Positions 1-8,516 of a stretch of DNA of 64,000 nucleotides are shown in pieces. A program made the translations under genes and the position numbers. The notes under the pieces were generated by a model. That model was given only the letters and a program-made list of their open reading frames with translations. It was not told where the DNA came from and did not search any database. Numbering within the stretch: position 1 is the first letter of the stretch; each line of letters starts with the position of its first letter. Origin of the DNA: Bosea sp. Tri-49 (GTDB lineage Bacteria; Pseudomonadota; Alphaproteobacteria; Rhizobiales; Beijerinckiaceae); the NCBI RefSeq assembly GCF_003952665.1, contig NZ_CP017946.1, positions 4,607,001-4,671,000 of the forward strand, in the 5' to 3' direction.

Positions 1-227
1 AAGGGCGGCTTGTCCTTGTGCAGCACCGGCAGGTCGGCCTTGCGTAGCACCGGGAGCTTGGCGAGCGCGGCGCGATCGGTGACCTCAGCCGGATCGATGC
101 CCTTCAGATGCGCTGCGTAGCCCGGCGTCGCCAGCGCGGCGGCGAGGACGGCCGGCAGCCGGGTGAAGAGGTCGCTCTCGCGCTGCTCGGGCGGCCGGGT
201 CTCGAGGTCGTCATAGTGCTGGTTCAT
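1..227 (-). CDS. Phenylacetate--CoA ligase family protein (N-terminal fragment)
   Basis: Only the first 75 codons lie in the window; the rest runs off the left edge. The protein starts MNQHYDDLETRPPEQRES and continues with a sequence typical of the N-terminus of AMP-forming phenylacetate-CoA ligase (PaaK-like) proteins, which join an aryl acid to CoA through an acyl-adenylate. The ATP-binding motifs are not in view, so substrate cannot be judged. It lies 23 bases after the zinc peptidase gene and on the same strand as the Liv transporter genes, so it is probably the last gene of that operon. Family call is from the N-terminal sequence only. Confidence 0.75.
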   Translation of the reverse strand, partial: MNQHYDDLETRPPEQRESDLFTRLPAVLAAALATPGYAAHLKGIDPAEVTDRAALAKLPVLRKADLPVLHKDKPP

Positions 228-250
228 CGCTTTCGCCCTCGCGGACCGGT

Positions 251-934
251 CTATCGGATGACGCGCAGGATGCGCAGGAAGTCGAGCAGCCCCATCAGCG
301 ACGCCGCGACATAGGTCATCGCAGCTGCCCGCAGCACGCCGCGCGCTGCGGGCATGTCGTCAGGATGGAGGTATTTGTCGTGATCGAGGATCGGCAGCGC
401 CTTGCCGAAGCTGGCATCGAACTCGACCGGCAGCGTCAGCAGGTGAACGACGACGCCGAGGCCGAGCAAGGCAACGACGGCGCCGAACTGGAACAGGCCG
501 ATGGCTGGCACGCGGGTGAAGATCATGACGATCGGAACCGCGACCAGCACGACCATGGCGATCTTGTCGACCGTGCCGAGCAGGCGGGCGAGGCGGGTGC
601 GCAGGGAGAAGAGCTGGCTGCCCTGGGCATGCTGGATGGCATGGGCAACCTCATGGGCGGCGACGGCGACGGCCGTGATCGAGCGGCCGTCATGGTTCTT
701 CGGCGAGAGGCGTACGGTTCGGGCATCGGGGTCGTAGTGGTCACCGCCGGGCGTGGTCGTCTCGACGCCGACCTTGTCCAGCCCGTAACGGTCGAGCAGA
801 TGGCGCGCGAGCTCTCCTCCGGTGCCGGGTAGATCGGGCCTGTCGGCGGCGTGCCTGTCCATGACGTGGCGGACCCAGAATTGCGGACCGAGGATCAGCG
901 CGAGGATGATGAGGGCGACGACGAGGTAGAGCAT
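251..934 (-). CDS. Membrane zinc metallopeptidase, YugP/DUF-type neutral zinc peptidase family
   Basis: A 227-residue membrane protein with a zincin motif HEVAH at residues 94-98, where the two His and the Glu would bind zinc and activate water. One N-terminal membrane segment (about 3-19) and two or three more in the C-terminal half (about 125-170 and 205-220) place it in the inner membrane. This layout matches the small YugP-like neutral zinc metallopeptidases (Zn_peptidase_2), whose substrates are unknown. The start chosen is the ATG at 934, since the residues upstream in the same frame do not look like protein. It sits between livF and the PaaK-like gene with short gaps (31 and 23 bases), so it is probably cotranscribed with them. 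Confidence 0.85.
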   Translation of the reverse strand: MLYLVVALIILALILGPQFWVRHVMDRHAADRPDLPGTGGELARHLLDRYGLDKVGVETTTPGGDHYDPDARTVRLSPKNHDGRSITAVAVAAHEVAHAIQHAQGSQLFSLRTRLARLLGTVDKIAMVVLVAVPIVMIFTRVPAIGLFQFGAVVALLGLGVVVHLLTLPVEFDASFGKALPILDHDKYLHPDDMPAARGVLRAAAMTYVAASLMGLLDFLRILRVIR

Positions 935-965
935 GGTATCGCCCTGCCTGCCGATCCCGACCTGA

Positions 966-1811
966 CTATGACAGCCAGCGCTTGCGCCGCTTATAGCTCT
1001 TGACCTCACGGAAGGACTTCTTGTTGCCCTCGGCGACGCCGAGATAGAACTCCTTCACGTCCTCGTTCTCGCGCAGCATCTTCGCCTCGCCGTCCATGAC
1101 GACGCGGCCGGTCTCCATGATGTAGCCATAGGTGGCGTAACGCAGGGCCATGTTGGTGTTCTGCTCGGCGACGAGGAAGGAGACGCCCTCCTCGGCGTTG
1201 AGGCGGCGGACGATCTCGAAGATCTCCTCGACGATCTGCGGCGCCAGCCCCATGGACGGCTCGTCGAGCAGGATCATCTTGGGCTTCGACATCATGGCGC
1301 GGCCGACCGCGCACATCTGCTGCTCGCCGCCGGAGGTGTAGCCGGCCTGCGAGTTGCGGCGCTGCTTCAGGCGCGGGAAGAGCTCGTAGATCTTCTCGAG
1401 GTCGCGCTTGATCGCGGCGTTGCCGTCGCGGCGCGTGAAGGCGCCGGTCAGCAAATTCTCCTCGATCGAGAGATGGCCGAAGCAGTGCCGGCCTTCCATC
1501 ACCTGGATGCAGCCGCGGCGGACGAGTTCGCTGGGCGACATCTTGTCGACGCGCTCGCCGTCGAAGACGATCGAACCCTTGGTGACCTCGCCGCGCTCGG
1601 CCTTGAGCAGGTTCGAGATCGCCTTGAGCGTCGTCGTCTTGCCGGCGCCGTTGGCGCCGAGGATCGCGACGATGCCCTTGCGCGGCACGGTCAGCGAGAC
1701 GCCCTTCAGCACCAGGATGACGTGATCGTAGATCACCTCAATGTTGTTGAGCGACAGGATGGTGTCCGTCGCGGCCGCTGCCGTGGGCTTTTCGAGGGTG
1801 GCGGTCGACAT
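966..1811 (-). CDS. livF: Branched-chain-amino-acid-type ABC transporter ATP-binding protein (LivF-like)
   Basis: A 281-residue ATPase. Walker A GANGAGKT lies at 52-59, the signature SGGEQQ at about 160-165 and Walker B ILLDEP at about 180-185. The family is the LivF half of Liv/HAAT importers. It is longer than the usual ~235 residues because of an N-terminal extension of about 15 residues and a basic C-terminal tail (SYKRRKRWLS). LivF proteins next to acyl-CoA ligase genes often carry such tails. The ATG at 1811 follows GGAGCG at good distance. It is the second ATPase of the importer together with the LivG-like protein at 5507-6322. The substrate is not given by this subunit. Confidence 0.9.
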   Translation of the reverse strand: MSTATLEKPTAAAATDTILSLNNIEVIYDHVILVLKGVSLTVPRKGIVAILGANGAGKTTTLKAISNLLKAERGEVTKGSIVFDGERVDKMSPSELVRRGCIQVMEGRHCFGHLSIEENLLTGAFTRRDGNAAIKRDLEKIYELFPRLKQRRNSQAGYTSGGEQQMCAVGRAMMSKPKMILLDEPSMGLAPQIVEEIFEIVRRLNAEEGVSFLVAEQNTNMALRYATYGYIMETGRVVMDGEAKMLRENEDVKEFYLGVAEGNKKSFREVKSYKRRKRWLS

Positions 1812-1838
1812 CTTGCGCTCCGCTTTCGGACAAGGCGA

Positions 1839-1866
1839 CCGGGCGGCGGCGCAGGCCGCCGCCCGG
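1839..1866. promoter_or_regulatory. Perfect 12-bp stem-loop after livK (mRNA hairpin)
   Basis: CCGGGCGGCGGC and its exact reverse complement are separated by the tetraloop GCAG, ten bases after the livK stop and before livF. There is no U tract, so it is more likely a 3' mRNA stabiliser or partial read-through barrier than a full terminator. Such hairpins after binding-protein genes raise binding-protein level over the ATPase in many ABC operons (known for the class; inferred here). Confidence 0.6.
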
Positions 1867-1875
1867 AGGTTCAGA

Positions 1876-3207
1876 TCAGGAGGACTTCTCGCAGGACTCG
1901 GTACGCTTGGGCCAATTGCCGGCCTTCTCGACATAGTCCTTGGCGTTGGCCTCGATCAGCGGTCGGACCTCGTCCTTGAGCGGCTCCAGCCACTCGCCCG
2001 GCTTGGTCCACTTGGTGCCGTCCCATTCGGCGACATAGGCCTTGCTGTGGCCGGAATGGTCGGTGCAGGAGATCGAAGTCGGCGTGGCGAAGCCCTCCAT
2101 GCCGATCTCCTTCAAGCGCGCCTCGGTGATGTTGAGGCTCTCCAGGCCGCGGCGCATGTCCTCGGCGGTGATCACCTTCTTGCCGGTCAGCTTCTGGGCG
2201 TTGCGGATCGCCTCGACGACCAGCATCGAGTTGTAGACGCCGCGATTGTAGAGGTTCTCGCCGACCTTCTCCTTCGGCGTGGTGCTCTTACCCTTCTCCA
2301 CGACATGCTTGAGGATGTCCTGGATGGCCGGGAAGTTCTGGCCGGCCGCGTTCAGGTTGAGCGACTTGTAGCCCTTGGCCTCCGGCCCGCCGGCGCGCGC
2401 ATCGTCATCGCCGCCCGCCCACCAGACGCCGACCAGCTTGCCGATCGGGAAGTTGTTCTTGATGGCTTCCTTGACCGCGGTCGGGTTCATCGCGCCCCAA
2501 CCCTGATTGTAGAGATAGTCCGGGCGGTCGCGGCGGATCGAGAGCCAGAGCGAGCCCTGGTTCTGCATGTCGGCAGCGGCGACGGGGAAGATCTTGAGTT
2601 CGAAGCCGTATTTCTTGGCGAGGCTCTCGAGCACCGGGATCGGCTCCTTGCCGAAGGGCGCATCGAGATGGATCAGGCCGAGCTTCTTGCCCTTGAGCTT
2701 GTCCATGCCGCCAAGCTCGGCCGCCATGTGCTTGACCATCAGGGACGCACCGTCCCAATAGGTGAAGGGCGGGATGAAGACCCAGGGGAAGTTGGTGCCG
2801 TCGGCCGAGGCCGAGAGACCGTAGGCCATCGACAGGATCGGGATCTTGTCGATATGGGCGCGCGGGATCGCGGCCAGCGTCGCGCCGGTCGACCAGGGCG
2901 AGTAGACGATGGTGTTCTTCGACTTGGCCTGCTCGTAGCACTCGATCGACTTCTTGGTGTCGTAGCCGGTCTCGCACTCCTCATAGACCACCTTGACGCC
3001 GTTCACGCCGCCGTCGCGCTCGTTGATCATCGAGATGTAGTCGCGCATGCCGTCGCCGATCGGGATGCCCGAGCCCGAGAACGGGCCAGTGCGATAGGCG
3101 TTGTTGGCGAAATAGACGCTGTCCTGTGCATTGGCCGGGACGGCTAGCGCGCCGGCTGCGAGGAGCGCGCCGAGCGCCACGCCCTTGATCATGCTGCTCT
3201 TTTTCAT
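1876..3207 (-). CDS. livK: ABC transporter periplasmic substrate-binding protein (LivK-like)
   Basis: A 443-residue type I periplasmic binding protein. It has a clear signal peptide: Lys-rich start MKKSSMIK, a hydrophobic stretch to about residue 22, and probable cleavage after ANA near residue 27. It is longer than E. coli LivK (about 370) and belongs to the group found with acyl-CoA ligases rather than to strict leucine-binding proteins, so an organic or aromatic acid is as likely a ligand as an amino acid. The ATG at 3207 has a strong GGAGG site. Hairpins lie on both sides of the gene (1839-1866 and 3260-3285), which fits separate control of binding-protein level. Confidence 0.9.
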   Translation of the reverse strand: MKKSSMIKGVALGALLAAGALAVPANAQDSVYFANNAYRTGPFSGSGIPIGDGMRDYISMINERDGGVNGVKVVYEECETGYDTKKSIECYEQAKSKNTIVYSPWSTGATLAAIPRAHIDKIPILSMAYGLSASADGTNFPWVFIPPFTYWDGASLMVKHMAAELGGMDKLKGKKLGLIHLDAPFGKEPIPVLESLAKKYGFELKIFPVAAADMQNQGSLWLSIRRDRPDYLYNQGWGAMNPTAVKEAIKNNFPIGKLVGVWWAGGDDDARAGGPEAKGYKSLNLNAAGQNFPAIQDILKHVVEKGKSTTPKEKVGENLYNRGVYNSMLVVEAIRNAQKLTGKKVITAEDMRRGLESLNITEARLKEIGMEGFATPTSISCTDHSGHSKAYVAEWDGTKWTKPGEWLEPLKDEVRPLIEANAKDYVEKAGNWPKRTESCEKSS

Positions 3208-3259
3208 TGCTTCCTCCGTTGGTTTCAGTCGGATGCGGCCGGGCCGCCCCGTCTTGCTG

Positions 3260-3285
3260 CCTGCGGCTTCAAGGTTTGCCGCAGG
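3260..3285. promoter_or_regulatory. 8-bp stem-loop between livM and livK
   Basis: CCTGCGGC and GCCGCAGG form a perfect stem with a 10-base loop in the 105-base gap between the livM stop and the livK start. No U run follows on the coding strand, so it is more likely an RNA processing or stability element than a terminator. Confidence 0.45.
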
Positions 3286-3312
3286 TCGTTTCCTTTGGAC
3301 CTCCTCCCCGCC

Positions 3313-4392
3313 TCAGTAGGGGAAAGGCCACGTCCGCAATTTCTGCTTCGCGATCTGCCAGAGACGGGCGAGCCCGTGCGGCTCGACGATCAGGAAGAAG
3401 ATGATCAGGGCGCCGACCAGCATGAAGGTGACATGCTCGGCGGTGGCGCCGGTGAGCGGCACGCCCAGCGCCGGCAGGCCGAACTTCAGGATCGTCGGCA
3501 GGCTGGCGATGAAGGCCGCGCCGAAGAAGGAGCCGATCAGCGAGCCTAGGCCGCCGATGATGACCATGAACAGGATGTTGAAGGAGAGGCGGATGGTGAA
3601 GACGTCATTGGCTTCGCCGCCGCCATACCAGAGGAAGATCATCATCGCCCCGGCGACGCCGGCGAAATAGGACGAGACGGCGAAGGCGGTGAGCTTGGCG
3701 TTGAGCAGCTTGATACCCATCAGCTCGGCAGCGATGTCCATGTCGCGCACCGCCATCCAGGAGCGGCCGAGCTTGCCGTGTACGAGGTTCGAGGCGAACC
3801 AGGTCAGCACCACGACGAGGCCGAGGCAGACGAAATAGCGCGTCTCGGGCGTCGCGGAGGCGCCGGTGATGGGTAGGCCGAACAACGTGCGCTGCGGCAC
3901 CTCGATCGCGCCCGAGGCATTGTAGTTGAACAGCCAGGGCACCCGCACGAAGGCCCATTGCAGGAAGAACTGCGCGGCGAGCGTCGCGACGGCAAGGTAG
4001 AAGCCCTTGATCCGCAGCGAAGGCAGGCCGAACAGCACGCCGATCGCGGCCGAGAACAGTCCCGACACCAGGATCAGGACGATGATGTTCACGCCCGGGA
4101 AGAAGGTGGTCAGCTTGTAGCAGGAGTAAGCGCCGACGCCCATGAAGGCGGCGGTACCGAGCGAGATCAGCCCGGTATAGCCGGTCAGGATGTTGAGCCC
4201 GATCGCCGCCAGGGAGAAGACCAGGAACGGGATCATCACCGAGGCGATGAAGAAGTCATTGCCGATCAGCGGAACGCCGACGAGGGCGATGCCTAAGATG
4301 ACCGCAAGGCCGATCCGGTCCTGCCGGAGCGGGAACACGGCCATGTCGGCGGCGTAGTTGGTCTTGTATTGGCCGGCTTCGCGGTAGAACAC
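3313..4392 (-). CDS. livM: Branched-chain-amino-acid-type ABC transporter permease (LivM-like)
   Basis: A 359-residue inner-membrane permease with the hydrophobic pattern of LivM (roughly 8-10 membrane segments from residue 25). Its central part has the family motif around GLPSLRIKGFYLAVATLA. That stretch lies in the cytoplasmic coupling region that contacts the ATPases. It follows livH by only 12 bases and forms the membrane channel with it. The N-terminus has a soluble ~20-residue lead (MFYREAGQYKTNYAAD), common in this ligase-linked subgroup. Confidence 0.9.
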   Translation of the reverse strand: MFYREAGQYKTNYAADMAVFPLRQDRIGLAVILGIALVGVPLIGNDFFIASVMIPFLVFSLAAIGLNILTGYTGLISLGTAAFMGVGAYSCYKLTTFFPGVNIIVLILVSGLFSAAIGVLFGLPSLRIKGFYLAVATLAAQFFLQWAFVRVPWLFNYNASGAIEVPQRTLFGLPITGASATPETRYFVCLGLVVVLTWFASNLVHGKLGRSWMAVRDMDIAAELMGIKLLNAKLTAFAVSSYFAGVAGAMMIFLWYGGGEANDVFTIRLSFNILFMVIIGGLGSLIGSFFGAAFIASLPTILKFGLPALGVPLTGATAEHVTFMLVGALIIFFLIVEPHGLARLWQIAKQKLRTWPFPY

Positions 4393-4404
4393 GGGGTCAG
4401 CCTC

Positions 4405-5478
4405 TCAGATGCGTTCGATGATCTTGTCGCCGAACAGGCCCTGCGGCCGGAACAGCAGGAAGCCCAGCGCGATGAAATAGGCGAGCCAGCTCTCGATCCC
4501 GCCGCCGATCAGCGGCCCCCAATAGAACTCGCCGAGCTTCTCGCCGATGCCGATGATCAGCCCGCCGACGATGGCGCCGGGGATCGAGGTGAAACCGCCG
4601 AGGATCAGGACGGGAAGCGCCTTCAGCGCCACGATCTCGAGCGCGAAGGAGACGTCAGAGCGCGCCCCCCACATGATGCCGGTAATCAGCGCGACGATGC
4701 CGGCGGTGAACCAGACGATCACCCAGATCTGGTTAAGCGAGATGCCGACCGAGAGCGCTGCCTTATGGCTGTCGGCGACGGCGCGCAGCGCGCGGCCGAT
4801 CCGGGTATACTGGAAGAACAGCGCCAGCACGGCGATCATCAGCGATGCGATGATAGCGGCGGCGATGTCGATCTTCTGCAGCGAGACGATGCCGCCGAGG
4901 ATCTTCAGGTCGATCGCGCCCTTGGGCAAATAGAGCTGATCGGTGATCATCTGCTTTGGGCTGCCGCCGAAGACGGATTCGCCGAAGCCGATCAGGAAAT
5001 AGGTGATCCCGAAGGTCGCCATGAACAGGATGATGTCGGGCTGGTTGACCAGCGGGCGCAGCACCACGCGCTCGATCGTCACGGCGAGGGCGAACATCAC
5101 GCCGAGCGTCAGGATGACGGCGAGGAAGGCCGGCACGCCCTTTTCATAGAGGCCGACCAGGGTCAGCGCCGCGAACACCACCATGATGCCCTGGGCGAAG
5201 TTGAACACACCCGAGGCCTTGAAGATCAGCACGAAGCCGAGCGCGATCAGGGCATAGAGCACGCCGGAGACCAGCCCCTCCCAGATGGTCTGGGCGAGCA
5301 GATCAGGCGCCTGCGCCATCTGATTGAAGGGATCGACGAAGATGGCGTGGATCGTGCCGGTCGGATCGATGCGGGCGCCGACGATCGCAGCGGCAATGAG
5401 GCCGATCGCGATCAGGCCGGACTTGATCCAGCCATTGGCCAGGAGATTGGGCGTAGGCTGCGCGGCGACGTCGCTCAT
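4405..5478 (-). CDS. livH: Branched-chain-amino-acid-type ABC transporter permease (LivH-like)
   Basis: A 357-residue inner-membrane permease of the LivH family, with about 8 membrane segments and the family motifs ALIALGFVLIFKASGVFNFA and GALIGGxxIG-like glycine-rich stretches near the C-terminus. It has an N-terminal extension of about 60 residues with a first membrane segment (about 17-35) that ordinary LivH lacks. It lies 28 bases after livG and 12 before livM, so cotranscription is very likely. Confidence 0.9.
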   Translation of the reverse strand: MSDVAAQPTPNLLANGWIKSGLIAIGLIAAAIVGARIDPTGTIHAIFVDPFNQMAQAPDLLAQTIWEGLVSGVLYALIALGFVLIFKASGVFNFAQGIMVVFAALTLVGLYEKGVPAFLAVILTLGVMFALAVTIERVVLRPLVNQPDIILFMATFGITYFLIGFGESVFGGSPKQMITDQLYLPKGAIDLKILGGIVSLQKIDIAAAIIASLMIAVLALFFQYTRIGRALRAVADSHKAALSVGISLNQIWVIVWFTAGIVALITGIMWGARSDVSFALEIVALKALPVLILGGFTSIPGAIVGGLIIGIGEKLGEFYWGPLIGGGIESWLAYFIALGFLLFRPQGLFGDKIIERI

Positions 5479-5506
5479 GCGCTCTTGTCCTTGCTTGCGG
5501 CGGGCA

Positions 5507-6322
5507 TCAGTGCGCCACTCCGAGATAGGCGTCGATCACGCGCTGGTCGGCCTTGACCTCGCTGGGCGTGCCATCGGCGATCTTGCGGCCATATTCGAGC
5601 ACGACGACCCGGTCGGAGAGGTCCATGACGACCCCCATATCGTGCTCGATCAGAGCGATGGTCGTGCCGAACTGGTTGTTCACGTCGAGGATGAAGCGGC
5701 ACATGTCCTCCTTCTCCTCGAGGTTCATGCCGGCCATCGGTTCGTCGAGCAGCAGGAGCTCCGGCTCCATGGCGAGCGCGCGGCCGAGCTCGACGCGCTT
5801 CTGCAAACCATAGGGCAGCTTGCCGACCGGCAGCTTGCGGATGTGCTGGATCTGCAGGAAGTCGATGATGTCCTCGACGACCTTGCGATGCTCGATCTCC
5901 TCGGTCATCGCCGGGCCGTGTCGCAGCGCCTGCCAGAAGAAGCCTTTGCGCATCTTCAGCGTGCGCCCGGTCATGATGTTGTCGAGCGTCGACATGCCTT
6001 TGAATAGGGCAACGTTCTGGAAGGTGCGGGCGATGCCGGCGGCGGCGGCCCGGTGCGGGCGCATCCGGTCGCGACGCACGCCCTTATAGGTGATGCGGCC
6101 TTCCTGCGGGTGGTAGAAGCCGTTGATGCAATTGAGCATCGAGGTCTTGCCGGCGCCGTTAGGGCCGATGATGGCGCGGACCTCGCCCTTGCGGATGTCG
6201 AAGGAGACGTCGCTGATCGCCTTCACGCCGCCGAAGCGGAGCGAGACGTTCTCGACCGAGAGCAGCACCTCGCCCTTGTGGGTAACCGGTGCGCCGGCGA
6301 CAGCCATGGTGTGAGCGTTCAT
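5507..6322 (-). CDS. livG: Branched-chain-amino-acid-type ABC transporter ATP-binding protein (LivG-like)
   Basis: A 271-residue ATPase with Walker A GPNGAGKT at 53-60, the LivG-type Q-loop ARTFQN, a signature region PYGLQKRVELGRALA (PYGLQ in place of LSGGQ, as usual in this subgroup) and Walker B LLLLDEP. It pairs with the LivF-like ATPase at 966-1811. Its start overlaps the stop of the acyl-CoA ligase gene by 4 bases (ATGA), so translation is probably coupled and the two genes share one mRNA. Confidence 0.92.
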   Translation of the reverse strand: MNAHTMAVAGAPVTHKGEVLLSVENVSLRFGGVKAISDVSFDIRKGEVRAIIGPNGAGKTSMLNCINGFYHPQEGRITYKGVRRDRMRPHRAAAAGIARTFQNVALFKGMSTLDNIMTGRTLKMRKGFFWQALRHGPAMTEEIEHRKVVEDIIDFLQIQHIRKLPVGKLPYGLQKRVELGRALAMEPELLLLDEPMAGMNLEEKEDMCRFILDVNNQFGTTIALIEHDMGVVMDLSDRVVVLEYGRKIADGTPSEVKADQRVIDAYLGVAH

Positions 6323-8319
6323 GCCGCCTCCTTCGTCGCCGGGGCGGTTGCCGGGGCCGTGACCGGATAGACCTTGGAGTCGACGACCTTGACCGTCGCC
6401 GAGATCACGCCTTTGCGGCCGTCCTCGAAGGTTACTTCCGTCGAGATGTCGGCTTCAGTCGCGCCGTTGTAGAGCGCCTCGACCAGAGGGGCGTAGCGCT
6501 CGGCGATGAAGCCGCGGCGGACCTTCTGGGTCCGCGTCAGCTCGCCATCGTCGGCGTCGAGCTCCTTGTGCAGGATCAGGAAGCGCTTGATCTGGGCGCC
6601 GCCCATCATCGGCTCGGCCGCGAGCGAGCGGTTCACCTCGTCGACATGCTTGGCCATCATCTCGTAGACCTGTGGATGGCCGGCGAGCTCCTGATAGGAG
6701 GCGTAGACGACATTGTTGCGCTCCGCCCAGTTGCCGACGGCGGTGAGGTCGATGTTGAGCGCGACGGTGGCGTAGTCGCGGCCCTGGCCGAAGGCGACGA
6801 CCTCCTTGATGTTCGGATAGAACTTCAGCTTGTTCTCGATGTATTTCGGCGGGAACAGCTCGCCGGAGTTGAGCTTGCCGACATCCTTGGCGCGGTCGAT
6901 GATCTTGAGATGGCCGCTCTCGTCGAAGAAGCCGGCATCGCCGGAGCGGACATAGCCGTCCTCCGTCATCGTCTCGGCGGTCTTCTCGTCGTCCTTGTAG
7001 TAGCCGCGGAAGATCGAGGGCGAGCGGTAGAGCACCTCGCCATTGTCGGCGATCCTGATCTCGACCTGCGGCGCCGGCTTGCCGACCGTGTCGGCCTTGA
7101 TCTCGCCGTCCGGCTGCATGGTGATGTAGACGCCGGCCTCGGTCTGTCCGTAGAGCTGCTTCAGGTTGACGCCGATCGAGCGGTAGAAGCGGAAGAGCTC
7201 CGGGCCGATCGCCTCGCCGGCGGTGTAGCCGACCTTTATGTTGGTCAGGCCGAAGCGGTTGCGCAAAGGCGCATAGATGATGATGTCGCCGAGCTTGTAG
7301 AGCAGGCGGGCGCCGAGCGGCACGGGTTCGCCGTTCAGGATCTTCTCGCCATGCTGCTTCGCCACCCCGAGGAAGTAGTGGAAGACCTTCCGCATCAGCG
7401 GGCCGGCATCCTCCATGCGCACCATGGTCAGCGTCAGCATGGTCTCGAAGACGCGCGGCGGGGCGAAGGCGTAGGTGGTGCCGATCTCGCGGCGGTCGTC
7501 GACGACCGTCTCGGGACCCTCCGGGCAGTTGACGCAGAAGCCGGCGATGATCGCCTGCGCATAGGAGAAGACGTGGTCGCCGACCCAGGCGATCGGCAGA
7601 TAGGCGATGATCTCGTCGTTCTCGTTCAGCCCATCGAAGCCGCAGCCGATCTCGGCGGCGGTGATGACGTTGTAATGGGTGAGCATCACGCCCTTGGGGC
7701 GCCCGGTCGTGCCGGAGGTGTAGAGGATGATGGCGAGATCATCGCTCGCGCCCTGCTCCATCTCGCGGTCATGCGCGGCTGAAACCGTGGGGTCCTTGAG
7801 CGCGGTGCGCCCGGCCTCGATCACCGCGCCGATGTCGTGCAGCTTGGCGTGATCGTAGTCACGTAGGCCGCGCGGCTCGTCATAGAGCATGTGGCGCAGG
7901 TTTGGCAGGCGCTCGATGACGGAGAGCACCTTGTCGACCTGCTCCTGGTCCTGCACGCAGGCGAAGACCGCGCCGGCATGGTCGAGCACATAGGCCATCT
8001 CGTCGGCGACGCTGTCGGCATAGACGGGCACAGGGATCGCGCCGAGCCATTGCGCGGCCGCCATCGACCAATAGAGGCGCGGGCGGTTGTAGCCGATGAT
8101 GGCGACCTTCTCGCCGCGCTTCAGGCCGATTTGCTCGAAGCCCTTGGCATAGGCGCGGACCTGCTCGGCGACCTCGGCCCAGGTCCAGGACTGCCAGATG
8201 CCGAGGTCCTTGTGACGGAACGCCGTGCGCGCGCCGCGCTCTTGCGCATTGCGCAGCACAAGCTTGGGAAAGGTATCCGCCTGGCCGGCGGCTGCGCTTG
8301 CCACGATTGTCGTCTCCAC
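6319..8319 (-). CDS. AMP-dependent long-chain/aryl acyl-CoA synthetase
   Basis: A 666-residue AMP-forming ligase. The phosphate-binding motif YTSGTTGRPKG is at 200-210 and the adenylate motif YGQTEAG lies further on, followed by a YVRSGDAG hinge region. Length and layout fit the FadD15-like long-chain acyl-CoA synthetases (600-660 residues). It is the first gene of the Liv operon and overlaps livG by 4 bases. This suggests that the imported acid is activated to its CoA thioester at once. The true substrate (fatty, branched or aromatic acid) cannot be read from the sequence. Confidence 0.88.
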   Translation of the reverse strand: METTIVASAAAGQADTFPKLVLRNAQERGARTAFRHKDLGIWQSWTWAEVAEQVRAYAKGFEQIGLKRGEKVAIIGYNRPRLYWSMAAAQWLGAIPVPVYADSVADEMAYVLDHAGAVFACVQDQEQVDKVLSVIERLPNLRHMLYDEPRGLRDYDHAKLHDIGAVIEAGRTALKDPTVSAAHDREMEQGASDDLAIILYTSGTTGRPKGVMLTHYNVITAAEIGCGFDGLNENDEIIAYLPIAWVGDHVFSYAQAIIAGFCVNCPEGPETVVDDRREIGTTYAFAPPRVFETMLTLTMVRMEDAGPLMRKVFHYFLGVAKQHGEKILNGEPVPLGARLLYKLGDIIIYAPLRNRFGLTNIKVGYTAGEAIGPELFRFYRSIGVNLKQLYGQTEAGVYITMQPDGEIKADTVGKPAPQVEIRIADNGEVLYRSPSIFRGYYKDDEKTAETMTEDGYVRSGDAGFFDESGHLKIIDRAKDVGKLNSGELFPPKYIENKLKFYPNIKEVVAFGQGRDYATVALNIDLTAVGNWAERNNVVYASYQELAGHPQVYEMMAKHVDEVNRSLAAEPMMGGAQIKRFLILHKELDADDGELTRTQKVRRGFIAERYAPLVEALYNGATEADISTEVTFEDGRKGVISATVKVVDSKVYPVTAPATAPATKEAA

Positions 8320-8373
8320 CCTGTCGCCCCGTCTGCTGCGGGTTTGTCCGGACGCTAGGCCCTTATGCGATCA

Positions 8374-8386
8374 TGCAAGCTTTGCA
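8374..8386. promoter_or_regulatory. Short palindrome upstream of the acyl-CoA ligase/liv operon
   Basis: TGCAAGCTTTGCA has perfect 5-base arms around a GCT centre, 55-67 bases upstream of the ligase start. It could be the operator of a local regulator such as a TetR- or GntR-type protein. No such regulator is in the window and the site is short, so this is a weak candidate. Confidence 0.25.
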
Positions 8387-8473
8387 GGAGCATCATCACT
8401 GTGCAAGGAGCCACTTGACAGACAAGATGGTATTTGGTCGTTATTGTCCCGCCGAGGTTTGACTTGGCCTTCA

Positions 8474-8492
8474 GCCCCGCGATTTGCGGGGC
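8474..8492. other. GC-rich hairpin in the intergenic region
   Basis: GCCCCGC and GCGGGGC form a 7-bp stem with loop GATTT. It lies in the 375-base gap between the ligase start and the small secreted protein gene, just before the cloverleaf repeat at 8517. Role unknown. The rest of this gap holds no convincing gene. Confidence 0.4.
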
Positions 8493-8516
8493 GATTTCTG
8501 ATATCGCCGAACCGCC

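Noticed and set aside
1741..3147. 468-codon open frame on the plus strand over livK
   Set aside because: Low-complexity shadow of livK, with no motif and no ribosome site.
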